64,000 nt of DNA, taken from positions 25,674-89,673 of the forward strand of contig CAZMGF010000004.1 of the NCBI GenBank assembly GCA_964565765.1. The letters run 5' to 3'. The translations under genes were made by a program, and so were the position numbers. The notes beneath the pieces are model-generated. The model was not told the origin of the DNA and did not search any database. It saw only the letters and a program-made list of their open reading frames with translations. Below, one piece after another: positions 40,571 through 50,499 of this stretch. Position 1 is the stretch's first letter; each line of letters opens with the position of its first letter. The stretch comes from Bog-1181 sp964565765. GTDB lineage: Bacteria > Oederibacteriota > PGYV01 > Palsa-1178.

Positions 40571-43198
40571 CTATTTTAAAGTGAAATAAAATGCCGAGCC
40601 TTTTCCCGGTTCCGACTCCACCCAAATCCTGCCGCCGTAACTTTCCACAATTCTTTTGCATATTGCAAGCCCTATGCCTGTTCCCGGGTATTCATCCCGT
40701 GAGTGAAGCCGCTGGAAAATAATGAATATTTTTTCAAAATATTCTTTTTCTATTCCAATACCGTTGTCTTTTACGCTGAAAATGATATCTTTATCTTTAG
40801 TTTCCGCTGAAACCACTATCTGCGGCTTGTCCGCCCCCCTGAATTTGATGCCATTCGCAATAAGATTTTGCAACAGCTGCACCATATGTGTCTCATCCGC
40901 CATTACTGAGGGAAGTTTTGTACGCGTTACAGAAGCGGCGCTCTCATTAATTGCGTTTCCAAGGCCGTAAAGGACAGTATCAAAAACATTATTCATATCA
41001 ATTTCCTTTAATTCTTTTTCCCTGCTCTCCACCCTTGAGAAGGTAAGGAGATCGTTTATAAGGTTCCTCATGCGCCCTGCGCCGGATACGGCAGATTTAA
41101 TATAAGAATCCGCGTCAGCGTCTATTTTTCCGGAATATTTCCTGTCAAGCAGCTGCAAATAACCTGTAATTGCCCGCAGGGGTTCCTGAAGGTCATGCGA
41201 CGCCACAAAAGCGAACTGTTCAAGCTCTTTGTTTGACCGTTCAAGTTTTTCAAGTGTACTTGCAAGGTCTTCTTCAGCCTTTTTCCTGTCCGATATATCC
41301 TCAATTATCACAGCAAAATTTTGCAGCACACCGTCTTTTCTAACAGCTGAAACATTTGTTGCCGCCCAGAAGGTTGCGCCGTCTTTCCTGATATATTTCT
41401 TTTCCGTTATATATAAGTCTTTTTCCCCTCTTACCAGTTCCGAAACACCGGTCAGGTCCCTATTAACATCCTCATTAGAGGTTATTTCGGCGAATGACTT
41501 TTCATAAAGCTCGGCTGCCGTATAACCCGTCATTCTGCAGAATTTTTCGTTAACTTTGATGAATTTATTTTTTGGCGAAACGAGCACAACTCCAACCTGC
41601 GCCTGCTCAAAGGTTGACCTGAAATATTCCTCAGACTGCCTGAGTTCCTTTTCAACACTCCTGAGATTAGTAATGTCAGTTCCGGATATTGTGGATTTTA
41701 CAGGTTTTCCGTCAGCGCCGTGAGTTACCACATGATGAAAATAGACCGTCTTAATCACGCCGGTTTTAGTTACAAGATTTCGTTCAAAATATTCCTCAAT
41801 ATCTTTAAGGCCGGCCATTGTTTTTATAAAATTCCCATATATTTCCTTCATTTTATCCGGTTCCATCACTGTGTTAAACCAGTTTTTTCCGGTGATTTCC
41901 TGGCGTGAATAGCCAAGCGCCTCCTCGGCTTTCCTGTTCATAGTTATCATATTACCCTTGCTGTCAAGCTCCACAATAAGCGCTTCCGCGACATCAAGGT
42001 AATTTGATACTTTTTTCGTCTCGGCTATAAGTTTTTCATTTATGGCCCGGATCCTGTTGTCATTCCCCTGAATGGCCGCCGCCATTTCATTAAAATTATC
42101 GGCTACCACCTGTATCTCGTCGTTGGTGTTCACTATGGCCCTTGCCCCGAGGTCGCCGCGCGCCATGTTTTTCGCGGCGTCAGCAAGAATTATAATCGGC
42201 CATACCGATTCCGCGGCTGCCCGCGAAGCGGCCAAAGCAGCCAGGATTATTATAATTATAAAAACAAACAGGAATATCATGTTCATTTCAAAAACCGGCG
42301 CCATTACTTCGCTGTAATCTTCCTTTACCACGATGCCCCAGCCTGTTTTTTTATTAAAAGTCCATGCCGCAAGCACTTTAACTCCGAAATAATCATAGGC
42401 CGGCCCTGCCCCGGATCCACCCGCAACAGCAAGCTGCATCGGGGTGCCTTCCCTGCCTCCGATATTTATAATTGTTTCAAAATCATTTTTATTCCCCCGT
42501 TTTGCCTTCGATATAAAGAGAATTTTTTCGTTATGTTTTATCCCGACAAGCAATTCACCGCTTTTACCGGTCATGCTGTAATTTTCAACCAGGGAGTTGA
42601 TTTCATCATTTTCAACCTGAAAGGCAGCCACGCCAAGAAAATTTTTCCCCGAATTAACCGGCATGGTTATAAACATCGCGTATTTTTTTGACGGCTCATA
42701 ATATCCAAAATTCGAAACATGCCGGCTTCTGTCTTTCATTGCCGCCCTGACATCCGGCGCAAGCACAGAGTCCATTACACCCGGATAATTAAAAACATTC
42801 TTTTCAAAGTCAGGCTCGCGTTTATATGAAGTAATCACATTGCCTGAAGGGGCAATCAACAGGATGTCATAAAATCCGTGGCCGGCTATAAGATATTTTA
42901 TATCCGTGGCATATGTATCAGCTCCGGCTCCGGATTCAATCCCCCGCATGCAAACCGCAAGGCGGGGATCTTCTGCAATAATGGCGCTGTCGGCAAGTAA
43001 TGAATCCATAAAATTGGAAATACGGGAATCGCGTTCTTTAAGGATAGACGCAAGTTTATCCGTTGTTTCTTTGAGCAGCATTTTGGAGCTTAAAATTGAT
43101 GCGGCTATTGATAATATAAGAAGTGGAATAATTGATATTATCATGTATGTGGCCAGATATCTTGTAAAAACCCTGTTTAAGCCGTTTTGTCTTGCCAT
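40571..43198 (-). CDS. Membrane sensor histidine kinase (Cache-HAMP-PAS-PAS-HisKA)
   Basis: Product of 875 residues. Helix about 13-37, an extracytoplasmic double-Cache-like domain (to about 300, ending with GWGIVVKEDYSEV), a second helix (305-328) and HAMP, then two PAS domains (about 395-515 and 525-640), HisKA with His about 655 in VASHDLQEPLRAITGYLQLL, and HATPase_c with NLIANGIKF, DNGIGIE and GTGIGLAICKR. The phosphoacceptor type is that of phytochrome-class kinases, which fits the Rcp1-like regulator placed 11 bases downstream. The Cache domain should sense a small molecule outside the membrane. Confidence 0.93.
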   Translation of the reverse strand: MARQNGLNRVFTRYLATYMIISIIPLLILSIAASILSSKMLLKETTDKLASILKERDSRISNFMDSLLADSAIIAEDPRLAVCMRGIESGAGADTYATDIKYLIAGHGFYDILLIAPSGNVITSYKREPDFEKNVFNYPGVMDSVLAPDVRAAMKDRSRHVSNFGYYEPSKKYAMFITMPVNSGKNFLGVAAFQVENDEINSLVENYSMTGKSGELLVGIKHNEKILFISKAKRGNKNDFETIINIGGREGTPMQLAVAGGSGAGPAYDYFGVKVLAAWTFNKKTGWGIVVKEDYSEVMAPVFEMNMIFLFVFIIIIILAALAASRAAAESVWPIIILADAAKNMARGDLGARAIVNTNDEIQVVADNFNEMAAAIQGNDNRIRAINEKLIAETKKVSNYLDVAEALIVELDSKGNMITMNRKAEEALGYSRQEITGKNWFNTVMEPDKMKEIYGNFIKTMAGLKDIEEYFERNLVTKTGVIKTVYFHHVVTHGADGKPVKSTISGTDITNLRSVEKELRQSEEYFRSTFEQAQVGVVLVSPKNKFIKVNEKFCRMTGYTAAELYEKSFAEITSNEDVNRDLTGVSELVRGEKDLYITEKKYIRKDGATFWAATNVSAVRKDGVLQNFAVIIEDISDRKKAEEDLASTLEKLERSNKELEQFAFVASHDLQEPLRAITGYLQLLDRKYSGKIDADADSYIKSAVSGAGRMRNLINDLLTFSRVESREKELKEIDMNNVFDTVLYGLGNAINESAASVTRTKLPSVMADETHMVQLLQNLIANGIKFRGADKPQIVVSAETKDKDIIFSVKDNGIGIEKEYFEKIFIIFQRLHSRDEYPGTGIGLAICKRIVESYGGRIWVESEPGKGSAFYFTLK

Positions 43199-43304
43199 TT
43201 AGGAATACAATCCTTTCACTCCACAGTTTTTTAATAAAAAACCCGGAATCAAGGTGAGATTTTTTGTTAATTTATTCCCCAAAAATACCTTTTAACATAG
43301 GGAT

Positions 43305-43333
43305 ATTATACTATATATAAAAACTGTTGTCAA
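43305..43333 (-). promoter_or_regulatory. Sigma-70 promoter of the Cache kinase
   Basis: Minus strand TTGACA (43328-43333), 17-base spacer, TATAAT (43305-43310); the leader to the ATG at 43198 is about 100 bases. A divergent promoter starts 40 bases away. Confidence 0.85.
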
Positions 43334-43373
43334 TTTTATAGTTTTATCAATCTTTAAAGAGCGATTTTATTGT

Positions 43374-43401
43374 TTGACATATCAAAATAGCCATATATAC
43401 T
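43374..43401 (+). promoter_or_regulatory. Sigma-70 promoter of the 7TM kinase
   Basis: TTGACA (43374-43379), 16-base spacer, TATACT (43396-43401), 28 bases before the ATG at 43429. Confidence 0.8.
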
Positions 43402-43428
43402 TAATATATATATAATTAAGGAGTTGCG

Positions 43429-46023
43429 ATGACCTTTTTTCCTGTTTTGAGTTTTTTCCATTTATTTTCGTTTTTTACATATCTTTTTATAATTCTTGCT
43501 ATTTTGTATAAAAACCCGCGCGCTGAACTAAACCGTGTCGCCGCCGCCCTGTTTTTATGCTTCGCGCTGTGGAGTTTTGGAATGTCCTTTATCCATGTAA
43601 CAGCCACAACACAGGCAACCGCAGATTTTTTTGAAAAATTCAACGGTATTGGATGGGCCTCCTTTCCTGTTTTTGCCTTATGGTTTATGCTACTGCTTAC
43701 GGGCAACAGGAAAATACTCGGGTCATGGTGGTTTTACGCCGCTGTTATTATTCTCCCTCTTCTTTTTATTTGGCTGAATTTCAGCGGCCGGCTTCTGGGG
43801 CCAACTGTAAGAAGGGACTACGGATGGTACGCTGAATGGCAGGATAATATCTGGGCCATTTTATATTACGCATATTACCTGATTTTTATGGGAACAGGAT
43901 TAACAAATATATATATTCATGGTTTACGTGTTTCAAGCCGGATAGTAAAGAAACAGATGTTTGTGTTTTTCTGGGCGACCCTTGTAATTTTACTAATAAG
44001 CACCGGATTTGAGGTTGTTATGCCGCTTTTCAAGTTAATACGCTCCGCTCTTGAGGACTTCACTGATGTTTATATAGTGGCCTGGGGCGGAATATGCCTC
44101 TATATTTTCTTCCGTTATAAGATGCTGGATATTACCCCGGAAACCGCGGCGGAAAATATAATTACCAGTATGGCGGAACTTGTTATTCTGCTTGATGAGG
44201 ACATGAATATAACATACGCCAATGACCCCGCTCTCGCTTCGCTTGGTTATCAGGCGCACAGCCTTAAAGGCGCCCCGTTAAGCCTCATCTTTGCCGATAA
44301 TAACACCTCTTCAACGGTGATTAAAAAGACACTGGAAAACCATTCCTTTAAGAACGAGGAATTTTTACTCAAAAGAGCTGACAGCACAATATTCCCCGTC
44401 ATGCTTTCGGCTTCCCTCCTCAAAGAATCCAGTGAAATACGCGGAATAATCTGCGTTTCCACGGATATAAGCCTGCGCAAGGCCGCGGAGAACAAACTTA
44501 AAAATGAGCGCGACAAACTGAAAAAATACCTTGATATAGCGGATATGTTTTTCCTTGTCCAGGACCGGGAAGGGAAAATAACTCTTATAAATAAAAACGG
44601 CCGCGGCACGCTGGGGCTGCCTGAAAATGAAATTATTGGAAAGAACTGGGTTAATACTTTTGTAAAAGAGGAACACCGCTCTGCCGCGTCATACGTTTTT
44701 ACCAGCCTGATTAAAAACTCTTCGCTGGCCGGTGAGCACGAATATCCGGTTATTGTCAAAGACGGTAAAGAAAGGCTGATCAGCTGGTCCAATTCCGTCA
44801 TATCCGGAGAAAAGGGCGAGGTGCAGGAGATTTTAAGCGCCGGACGGGATGTCACAGAATCAAAGGTAATACAGGAACAGCTGGACAAGCTCTCCACAGC
44901 CGTTGAACAGAGCCCTGCTTCCGTGGTAATAACCGAACTTGACGGCACAATTACTTACGTCAACCCGAAATTTACCCAGGTTACCGGCTATTCCAGCGCC
45001 GAGGCCATTGGCAGAAACCCAAGGATCCTGAAATCAGGCGAATGGCCCGCCGATAAATATAAGGAAATGTGGGATATACTAATCACAGGAAATTCCTGGC
45101 ACGGAGAGTTTCACAACAAAAAAAAGAACGGCGAACTATTCTGGGAAGCGGCCTCTATTTCCTCAATTAAAAATTACAGGGGCGAGACAATAAGTTATAT
45201 AGCTGTAAAGGAAGACATAACAGAGCAGAAATTATCGCAGCAAAAATTACAGGAAAGTTATGAAAAATTAAAGGAACTTGACGTAATGAAATCAAATTTC
45301 ACTTCCATGGTTTCGCACGAGCTGCGCACGCCGCTCACTTCAATCAAGGGCTTCCTTTCCTTCCTTTTAAGCGGAGTAGGCGGCAAAATAAGCCCCCAGC
45401 AGAAGGATTACCTTGAGATAATAAAATCAAATTCCGACAGGCTTCTGGGCCTTATAAACGACCTGCTTGATACCGCCAAAATGGAGGCCGGAAGCTTTTC
45501 CATTGAAAAAAAAGGCGCAAACGTTATCAACATTATAAATTCCAGCATAAAAGACATCCAGTCGCTTCTCGACAGAAAAAAGATTACCATAGAAAAGAAA
45601 TTTGAAAACCTGGAAATCGAGGCGCGTATTGACGAATACAGGATATCACAGTCCGTAGTGAACCTCATAAGCAACGCGATAAAGTTTTCCCCTTTTTCTT
45701 CCACGGTGACAATTGAATCAAAATCAATCAGCGGCGAAGCCGGCGAGATCCCCGAATACGCCGATATTTCGCACCTTTCAGAAGGGCCCTACGTATATAT
45801 CTCTGTTACTGACAAGGGTTCCGGGATAGATGAAGAAAATATAAAAAAACTTTTTACAAAATTTTACCAGGTTGAAAACATCAACACACGCTCCGCGCAG
45901 GGCACGGGCCTTGGATTGAACATAGTAAAAAATATAGTAAACCTGCACGGCGGCGCAGTTTGGGTGCAGTCAAAAGGAAAAGGTACGGGCTCGACATTTG
46001 TAATGCTCCTGCCTAAAATATAG
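43429..46023 (+). CDS. Sensor histidine kinase with N-terminal 7TM region and three PAS domains
   Basis: Product of 864 residues. Seven helices in residues 5-215 fit the histidine-kinase N-terminal 7TM module (Trp- and Tyr-rich, PF16927-like). Three PAS domains follow (about 235-345, 355-470, 480-600: the last with YVNPKFTQVTGYSSAEAIGRNPRILKSG), then HisKA (His about 620, MVSHELRTPLTSIKGF) and HATPase_c (NLISNAIKFSPF, DKGSGID, GTGLGLNIVK). It is transcribed away from the Cache kinase. AAGGAG stands 6 nt before the ATG. No response regulator is adjacent in its own direction. Confidence 0.93.
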   Translation: MTFFPVLSFFHLFSFFTYLFIILAILYKNPRAELNRVAAALFLCFALWSFGMSFIHVTATTQATADFFEKFNGIGWASFPVFALWFMLLLTGNRKILGSWWFYAAVIILPLLFIWLNFSGRLLGPTVRRDYGWYAEWQDNIWAILYYAYYLIFMGTGLTNIYIHGLRVSSRIVKKQMFVFFWATLVILLISTGFEVVMPLFKLIRSALEDFTDVYIVAWGGICLYIFFRYKMLDITPETAAENIITSMAELVILLDEDMNITYANDPALASLGYQAHSLKGAPLSLIFADNNTSSTVIKKTLENHSFKNEEFLLKRADSTIFPVMLSASLLKESSEIRGIICVSTDISLRKAAENKLKNERDKLKKYLDIADMFFLVQDREGKITLINKNGRGTLGLPENEIIGKNWVNTFVKEEHRSAASYVFTSLIKNSSLAGEHEYPVIVKDGKERLISWSNSVISGEKGEVQEILSAGRDVTESKVIQEQLDKLSTAVEQSPASVVITELDGTITYVNPKFTQVTGYSSAEAIGRNPRILKSGEWPADKYKEMWDILITGNSWHGEFHNKKKNGELFWEAASISSIKNYRGETISYIAVKEDITEQKLSQQKLQESYEKLKELDVMKSNFTSMVSHELRTPLTSIKGFLSFLLSGVGGKISPQQKDYLEIIKSNSDRLLGLINDLLDTAKMEAGSFSIEKKGANVINIINSSIKDIQSLLDRKKITIEKKFENLEIEARIDEYRISQSVVNLISNAIKFSPFSSTVTIESKSISGEAGEIPEYADISHLSEGPYVYISVTDKGSGIDEENIKKLFTKFYQVENINTRSAQGTGLGLNIVKNIVNLHGGAVWVQSKGKGTGSTFVMLLPKI

Positions 46024-46040
46024 GCTTTCATTTTTTACCC

Positions 46041-47795
46041 TTACACTCTCTTTAAGCCGCCGCCTGTTTTAAAATCCCACACTTCACTATGAAAACGCCC
46101 CGGGTTCTGGCCGTGCGCCACGCTTATCAGCGTAGTTTCCGGCAATTTATCCTTAAGCTCCCGGTAAAGCTTCTCCTGGACATCCTCATCCAGTGCCGAA
46201 GCTGATTCATCCATAAAGGCCCAGACTGGTTTCATAAGAAAAAGCCTTGCCCACGCCGCCCTTTGCTGCTCGCCTGCAGACAATATAAGCCCCCAGTTTT
46301 CCGGCTCATTTAACCTTCCGTGTAGATGTTCCAGGCTGCATATTGACATTACTTTCAAAACCTCTTCATCGGTGAATTCAGCGGCCGCGCGCGGATATGT
46401 AAATGCGGATTTTAAAGTTCCTACCGGGAGATACTGTTTTTGCGGAAGCACCATTATTGACTCATTTTCAGGCACAATTACGCGGCCTGAGGCAAAGGGC
46501 CATATGCCGTAAATAGCGCGCAGCAGCGTTGTTTTGCCGCAGCCCGAGGCGCCTGATATAAGCGTGCGGCTCCCTTTTTTGAATTCAACGCTTATCGGCG
46601 GGGCAATCGGCGCGCTGTTCCCGGGAACGCGGAGCTCCACCCCGACAAGACGTATGCAATCCGCGCCGGCCGAATAGCTTAATATGGAGCCTGCGTCGCC
46701 GCGCATTTTTTTCGTTCTTTCAACTTCCATTTCAAACCCCTCAAGCCTCTCGACCACGGAGCGCCAGTAAGCCAGCGTAGTGTAATTGTCAACCACCCAT
46801 GAAAGTGCGTCTTTGACCTTGCCAAAAGCGTTGGAGATTTGTATAAGCACGCCGAGCCCTATTATTTTTGCGAAAAAACGCGGCGCCGCCACCACAAGCG
46901 GAAACACGGAGGCAATCTGGTCATATCCGATGGCGAAAAAATTCAGCTGCATCTGTTTTTTTATTATGAATTTTATATTGGAATAGACCCATTCAAATGT
47001 ACCTTTAAGATTTTCTTCCTCGGTTTTTTCGCCGTCACAAAGAGCGACAGATTCCCCGTTTTCCCTTAAACGCACGAGCGAAAATCGGAAGTTTGCCTCC
47101 ACGAGCTGCTGGCGGTAATTCAGGCGTATAAGAGGTTTGCCTATGGCGTGCGTTATCCATGTCCCCGCAACCGCGTATAAAAGGCAGACCCACGCCATAT
47201 AACCCGGCAGTACAAACGACCTTCCCCAGCCAAGCGGAACGGTTATAGGCCCGGAAAGTGTCCATAAAATGGCGATAAACGAAAAGAAGGTGACGATCTG
47301 ATTCAGGAGCCCGGTTGAAAGCTCCAGGCTGTTATTTACAAACTCCCTTACGTCCTCGGCGATACGCTGGTCCGGGTTGTCGGTCTTTTTTTCCGTCAGC
47401 TGCCAGAGATAATGGCTCTTGTCGCCCATCCATTGTTCCAGCAGGCGGCTGGTCATCCAGCGGCGCCAGCGGTTCTGCAGCGTCTGGGTGAAAAACTGCC
47501 GGAATACCCATATTAAAATAGCGAACCCGGCAAGGACGAGAAAATACAGTATAAGTGACCAGAACATTTTTTCATCCAGTTTCTGAATGGCATCATAAAA
47601 TTTCTGATACCAGGTGTTGAGCTTTACCATAAGGTAAACCCATGCAAGATTTAATCCCACAACCATCGCGAGCATTCCCCATGCGGCCCACCGTTCTTCC
47701 GAGGACCAGTATGGTTTCGCCAGCCGCCAGAATCCGCCCAGCAGGCGGCGGTTGGAATAAGTGGAGCCGAAAAGATTTTCTTTTTTATTTTCCAT
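46041..47795 (-). CDS. SbmA/BacA-like ABC transporter (fused permease and ATPase)
   Basis: Product of 584 residues. Residues 20-350 are an ABC_membrane_2-type permease with six helices and conserved segments (LNTWYQKFYDAIQKLDEKMFW, RWRRWMTSRLLEQWM, NPDQRIAEDVREF), then an ATPase domain with Walker A ISGASGCGKTTLLRA, signature LSAGEQQRAAWARLFL and Walker B AFMDESASALD. It belongs to the YddA/SbmA-BacA/ABCD4 group, members of which carry vitamin B12, peptides or very long-chain fatty acids. It starts 26 bases after cbiO on the same strand, with AGGAG upstream, so it could be part of the nickel-cofactor operon. Confidence 0.9.
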   Translation of the reverse strand: MENKKENLFGSTYSNRRLLGGFWRLAKPYWSSEERWAAWGMLAMVVGLNLAWVYLMVKLNTWYQKFYDAIQKLDEKMFWSLILYFLVLAGFAILIWVFRQFFTQTLQNRWRRWMTSRLLEQWMGDKSHYLWQLTEKKTDNPDQRIAEDVREFVNNSLELSTGLLNQIVTFFSFIAILWTLSGPITVPLGWGRSFVLPGYMAWVCLLYAVAGTWITHAIGKPLIRLNYRQQLVEANFRFSLVRLRENGESVALCDGEKTEEENLKGTFEWVYSNIKFIIKKQMQLNFFAIGYDQIASVFPLVVAAPRFFAKIIGLGVLIQISNAFGKVKDALSWVVDNYTTLAYWRSVVERLEGFEMEVERTKKMRGDAGSILSYSAGADCIRLVGVELRVPGNSAPIAPPISVEFKKGSRTLISGASGCGKTTLLRAIYGIWPFASGRVIVPENESIMVLPQKQYLPVGTLKSAFTYPRAAAEFTDEEVLKVMSICSLEHLHGRLNEPENWGLILSAGEQQRAAWARLFLMKPVWAFMDESASALDEDVQEKLYRELKDKLPETTLISVAHGQNPGRFHSEVWDFKTGGGLKRV

Positions 47796-47821
47796 TTGTT
47801 TTTGTCTCCTGAAATTTCATC

Positions 47822-48634
47822 TTATTTATTTTTCCCGTGAATATGCGGGTGTATGTGCGGTTTTTCATGTCCGTGGCTGTGGATGTGTACATGCGCAAGG
47901 TTATTTTCGTCAAGCAGCCGCCGGTTACCGAGTATTTCCCCGGCCGGCCCGTATGCCGCTATTTTTTTATCCTTGCCGAGCACATAGGCAATATCCGCAA
48001 TCTCTTCCACAATATGAAGGTCGTGCGTGGCGGTTATAATTGTTTTTCCTTCCCCGGATGCCATCGATAATATTTCAACAATGTGCCTTGTTGTAAGCGG
48101 GTCAAGACCGGCCGTGGGCTCGTCAAGAAGCAAAACTTCAGGGTCCAATGCCAGCACCGCCGCTATAGCAGCCTTTTTTTTCTCGCCTATGCTCAGGCGG
48201 TGCGGCTGCCTCTCCAGTAAATCCTTTATCCCGAGCTTCTCCGCAGTTGCTTCCGCAAGTTTTCCGGCTTCTTCCGAGTTCATTCCCAGGCAAAGAGGGC
48301 CGAACGCTATATCTTCCCTGACCGTCGGGCAAAAAAGCTGTATCTCCGGGTTCTGAAAGACAAAACCCACGCTTGACCTGAATATTTTCGTAAAATCGCC
48401 GTCATTGAAAGCGGCCTCCGTGAGCTGCCTGCCAAACGCGGCAACCGATCCCTTATCCGGATAAATAAGGCCGTCCAGCATGGCAAGTAAAGTTGACTTC
48501 CCCGAACCATTCGCGCCAATGAGCGCTATCCTGTCCCCTTTTTTGACGTCAAAACTTATGCCGGAGAGCGCCGCAACTTTGCCGGGATATGTATATTCAA
48601 CCCCTTTTACCTCAAAAATATTTTCATTTTTCAA
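47822..48634 (-). CDS. cbiO: Energy-coupling ATPase of a nickel/cobalt transporter
   Basis: Product of 270 residues. Walker A IGANGSGKSTLLAML, Q-loop VFQNPEIQLFCPTV, signature RLSIGEKKKAAIAAVLA, Walker B LLLDEPTAGLDP. The last 27 residues contain nine His in a loose pattern, a tail that probably binds Ni2+ or buffers it. It energises the CbiQ-CbiM complex. The start is a TTG whose TTGA overlaps the cbiQ stop, so translation is coupled. The group I (Co/Ni-specific) identity rests on the neighbours cbiM, cbiN and cbiQ. Confidence 0.93.
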   Translation of the reverse strand: MKNENIFEVKGVEYTYPGKVAALSGISFDVKKGDRIALIGANGSGKSTLLAMLDGLIYPDKGSVAAFGRQLTEAAFNDGDFTKIFRSSVGFVFQNPEIQLFCPTVREDIAFGPLCLGMNSEEAGKLAEATAEKLGIKDLLERQPHRLSIGEKKKAAIAAVLALDPEVLLLDEPTAGLDPLTTRHIVEILSMASGEGKTIITATHDLHIVEEIADIAYVLGKDKKIAAYGPAGEILGNRRLLDENNLAHVHIHSHGHEKPHIHPHIHGKNK

Positions 48635-49476
48635 GCGCCATGCCCCCTTAATAAAAAATCAGCCGCCAGGAACAAAACAGAAACGGTTATAAAAACCGCA
48701 AGGCGTATATAATCGCCCGCGCCCTTTGAATTCAACGCGACAGGCTCGCCTGAAAATCCCCTTGAGAGCATCGCGGCATAGACATTTTCATTTAATGTAT
48801 ATGACCTTCGCCAGAGCATGGCCATGTTCCATGCTGTGATTTTCCGCCCATGCGCCGCTTTTATCAAACCTCCGGTGCGGCTTTTGACGGCAAGAAAAGT
48901 CCTTTCTATAAGTTCAGCAAGAAGGAATATATAACGGTAGCACATGCCTGCCGTCATTACAAAAATAGCCGGTATTCCAAACCCCTTAAGCGCTTTTAGC
49001 AGCTCAAAATGGCGCGTTGTAAGGCTGAGTAATATCACGAATGATACCGAAACCGTAACACGCGTCATTATCAAAACCGCTCCGTCAATTCCCTGCCTTG
49101 TTATTGATAAATTTATACCGCATATCTGCGCCGGCCATAAGGCGTCCCCCGGAGTGAACAGCGCAGATATTGAAGGCAGCACCACAAGAAATGTGAAGAA
49201 CGGAATGAACAGCAGGGTGCGTTTCAGAAAAAAAACGGTATTTATATTAGAAGCCGCCGTCAGCGCAAGGCACAACGCGTAAAGCGCGATAAGCAGCTGT
49301 TCATTTCTCAGGAAAAGGGCGCAAATAATAACGGAAAAAAAAGAGAACGCCTTTATCCCGGCATTGAATTCCTGCAAAAAACCGCGCCGCGCCGCTATTT
49401 CTTCGGAAAAGACAGCTTCTCTTACAAAGGCCGTAAAAGAAAGTATGGTTTTTTCGATAAAATTATTTTTTTTCAA
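48631..49476 (-). CDS. cbiQ: Transmembrane component of a nickel/cobalt ECF transporter
   Basis: Product of 281 residues with four to six helices and the ECF T-component signature (long coupling helices, MLWRRSYTLNENVYAAMLSRGFSGEP, which carries the conserved Ala-Arg-Gly). The frame opens upstream at 49518, but that would overlap the PDGLE gene by 41 bases; a TTG at 49476, one base after the preceding stop, is taken as start, with some doubt. Confidence 0.88.
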   Translation of the reverse strand: MKKNNFIEKTILSFTAFVREAVFSEEIAARRGFLQEFNAGIKAFSFFSVIICALFLRNEQLLIALYALCLALTAASNINTVFFLKRTLLFIPFFTFLVVLPSISALFTPGDALWPAQICGINLSITRQGIDGAVLIMTRVTVSVSFVILLSLTTRHFELLKALKGFGIPAIFVMTAGMCYRYIFLLAELIERTFLAVKSRTGGLIKAAHGRKITAWNMAMLWRRSYTLNENVYAAMLSRGFSGEPVALNSKGAGDYIRLAVFITVSVLFLAADFLLRGHGA

Positions 49477-49477
49477 T

Positions 49478-49816
49478 TTATTTTTTCTTTCCCTCGGCAA
49501 GTATCCTGCCGACGGCAAGAGCTATAGCGGCAATTAAAAGGGCTCCAAGTATTGCGGAGCAGACATAAGCAAAGCTTAAATGAGCCAGCCCTTTATTCTC
49601 CCATCCGGAAAAAGAATAATCCGCCATTGGCGCCTTCCACAACCCGGATAATTGCCCCAGCTTTTCAGGAACAAACCCCGTGAGCTTTTTTATTTCTTCA
49701 GGGCCCCACTCGCCCCATGCGCCTCCTGCTTTAAACAACGCCGGAATAAACAGGCCAAGCGGCGTAAGTGCCGCAATCACCGCAAGGCCCAGCCATAGCT
49801 TTGTTACAGGTTTCAT
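49478..49816 (-). CDS. cbiN: PDGLE-domain (CbiN-like) small membrane subunit
   Basis: Product of 112 residues with two helices (about 8-25 and 80-102) and an exposed loop holding ADYSFSGWENKGLAHLSFAYVCSAILG, the signature of the PDGLE (PF13190) family. It is the counterpart of CbiN in Ni/Co ECF transporters, promoting metal loading of CbiM. It overlaps cbiM by 4 bases (ATGA). Confidence 0.88.
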   Translation of the reverse strand: MKPVTKLWLGLAVIAALTPLGLFIPALFKAGGAWGEWGPEEIKKLTGFVPEKLGQLSGLWKAPMADYSFSGWENKGLAHLSFAYVCSAILGALLIAAIALAVGRILAEGKKK

Positions 49817-50499
49817 TTATCAGCGCCGCCTTTATTTATAAGCTCGGGCATTTGTTTCCAGATATATGAAAATACAAGGGCCGTTACAACCGCCTCAATC
49901 CATCCGAAAACCGCCAGGTGTCCGAAAACCATAGCCGGCACAGCCGCGCCCAGTCCGTACGGGCAATATAGCGGCTGACCTGATGTGGTATGATGAAACA
50001 ACGGCTGAAGCCCCAGTTCCACGCCGGCGCACAGGGCCGCAGCGTTAATGGCTATATATCCAGCCGCTCCGGCCGATATTACGCGTCTCATTGTCCCTGC
50101 ATCCGGGCCGCCGCTAAAAATTCTATATGTATAGTGGCCGGCAAATGGAATCACAAAGGCCATATTAAAACAGTTTGCGCCTAATGCTGTTATGCCTCCG
50201 TCTCCAAAAAGAAGGGCCTGAATCACAAGTGCCGTGGTTAAGGCAATACATGCCGCCCATGGCCCAAGAAGAATTGCGAGTATCGCGCCTCCGACGGCAT
50301 GCCCCGTGGTGCCGCCCGGCAGCGGTACGTTGAACATCATTATTACAAAACTGAAAGCCGCACCCACCGCCAGCAGCGGAACCTGCCTGGCATTAAGGGT
50401 TTTCCCGGCTTTTTTTACGGCAAATGTCCAGACCGGTATCATTACTGCAAAAGCAGCCGCGCATGTGGGGGGGCCGAGATAGCCGTCGGGAATATGCAT
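49813..50499 (-). CDS. cbiM: Substrate-specific component of a nickel/cobalt ECF transporter
   Basis: Product of 228 residues beginning MHIPDGYLGPP, where the N-terminal Met-His motif binds the metal in CbiM/NikM proteins and requires exactly this start. About seven helices follow, with GGTTGHAVGGA and LLFGDGGITALGANCFNM typical of the family. The ATG shares a base with the larC stop, so the two are tightly coupled. Because larC is a nickel enzyme, the substrate is very likely Ni2+. The longer frame to 50604 lies inside larC. Confidence 0.95.
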   Translation of the reverse strand: MHIPDGYLGPPTCAAAFAVMIPVWTFAVKKAGKTLNARQVPLLAVGAAFSFVIMMFNVPLPGGTTGHAVGGAILAILLGPWAACIALTTALVIQALLFGDGGITALGANCFNMAFVIPFAGHYTYRIFSGGPDAGTMRRVISAGAAGYIAINAAALCAGVELGLQPLFHHTTSGQPLYCPYGLGAAVPAMVFGHLAVFGWIEAVVTALVFSYIWKQMPELINKGGADK

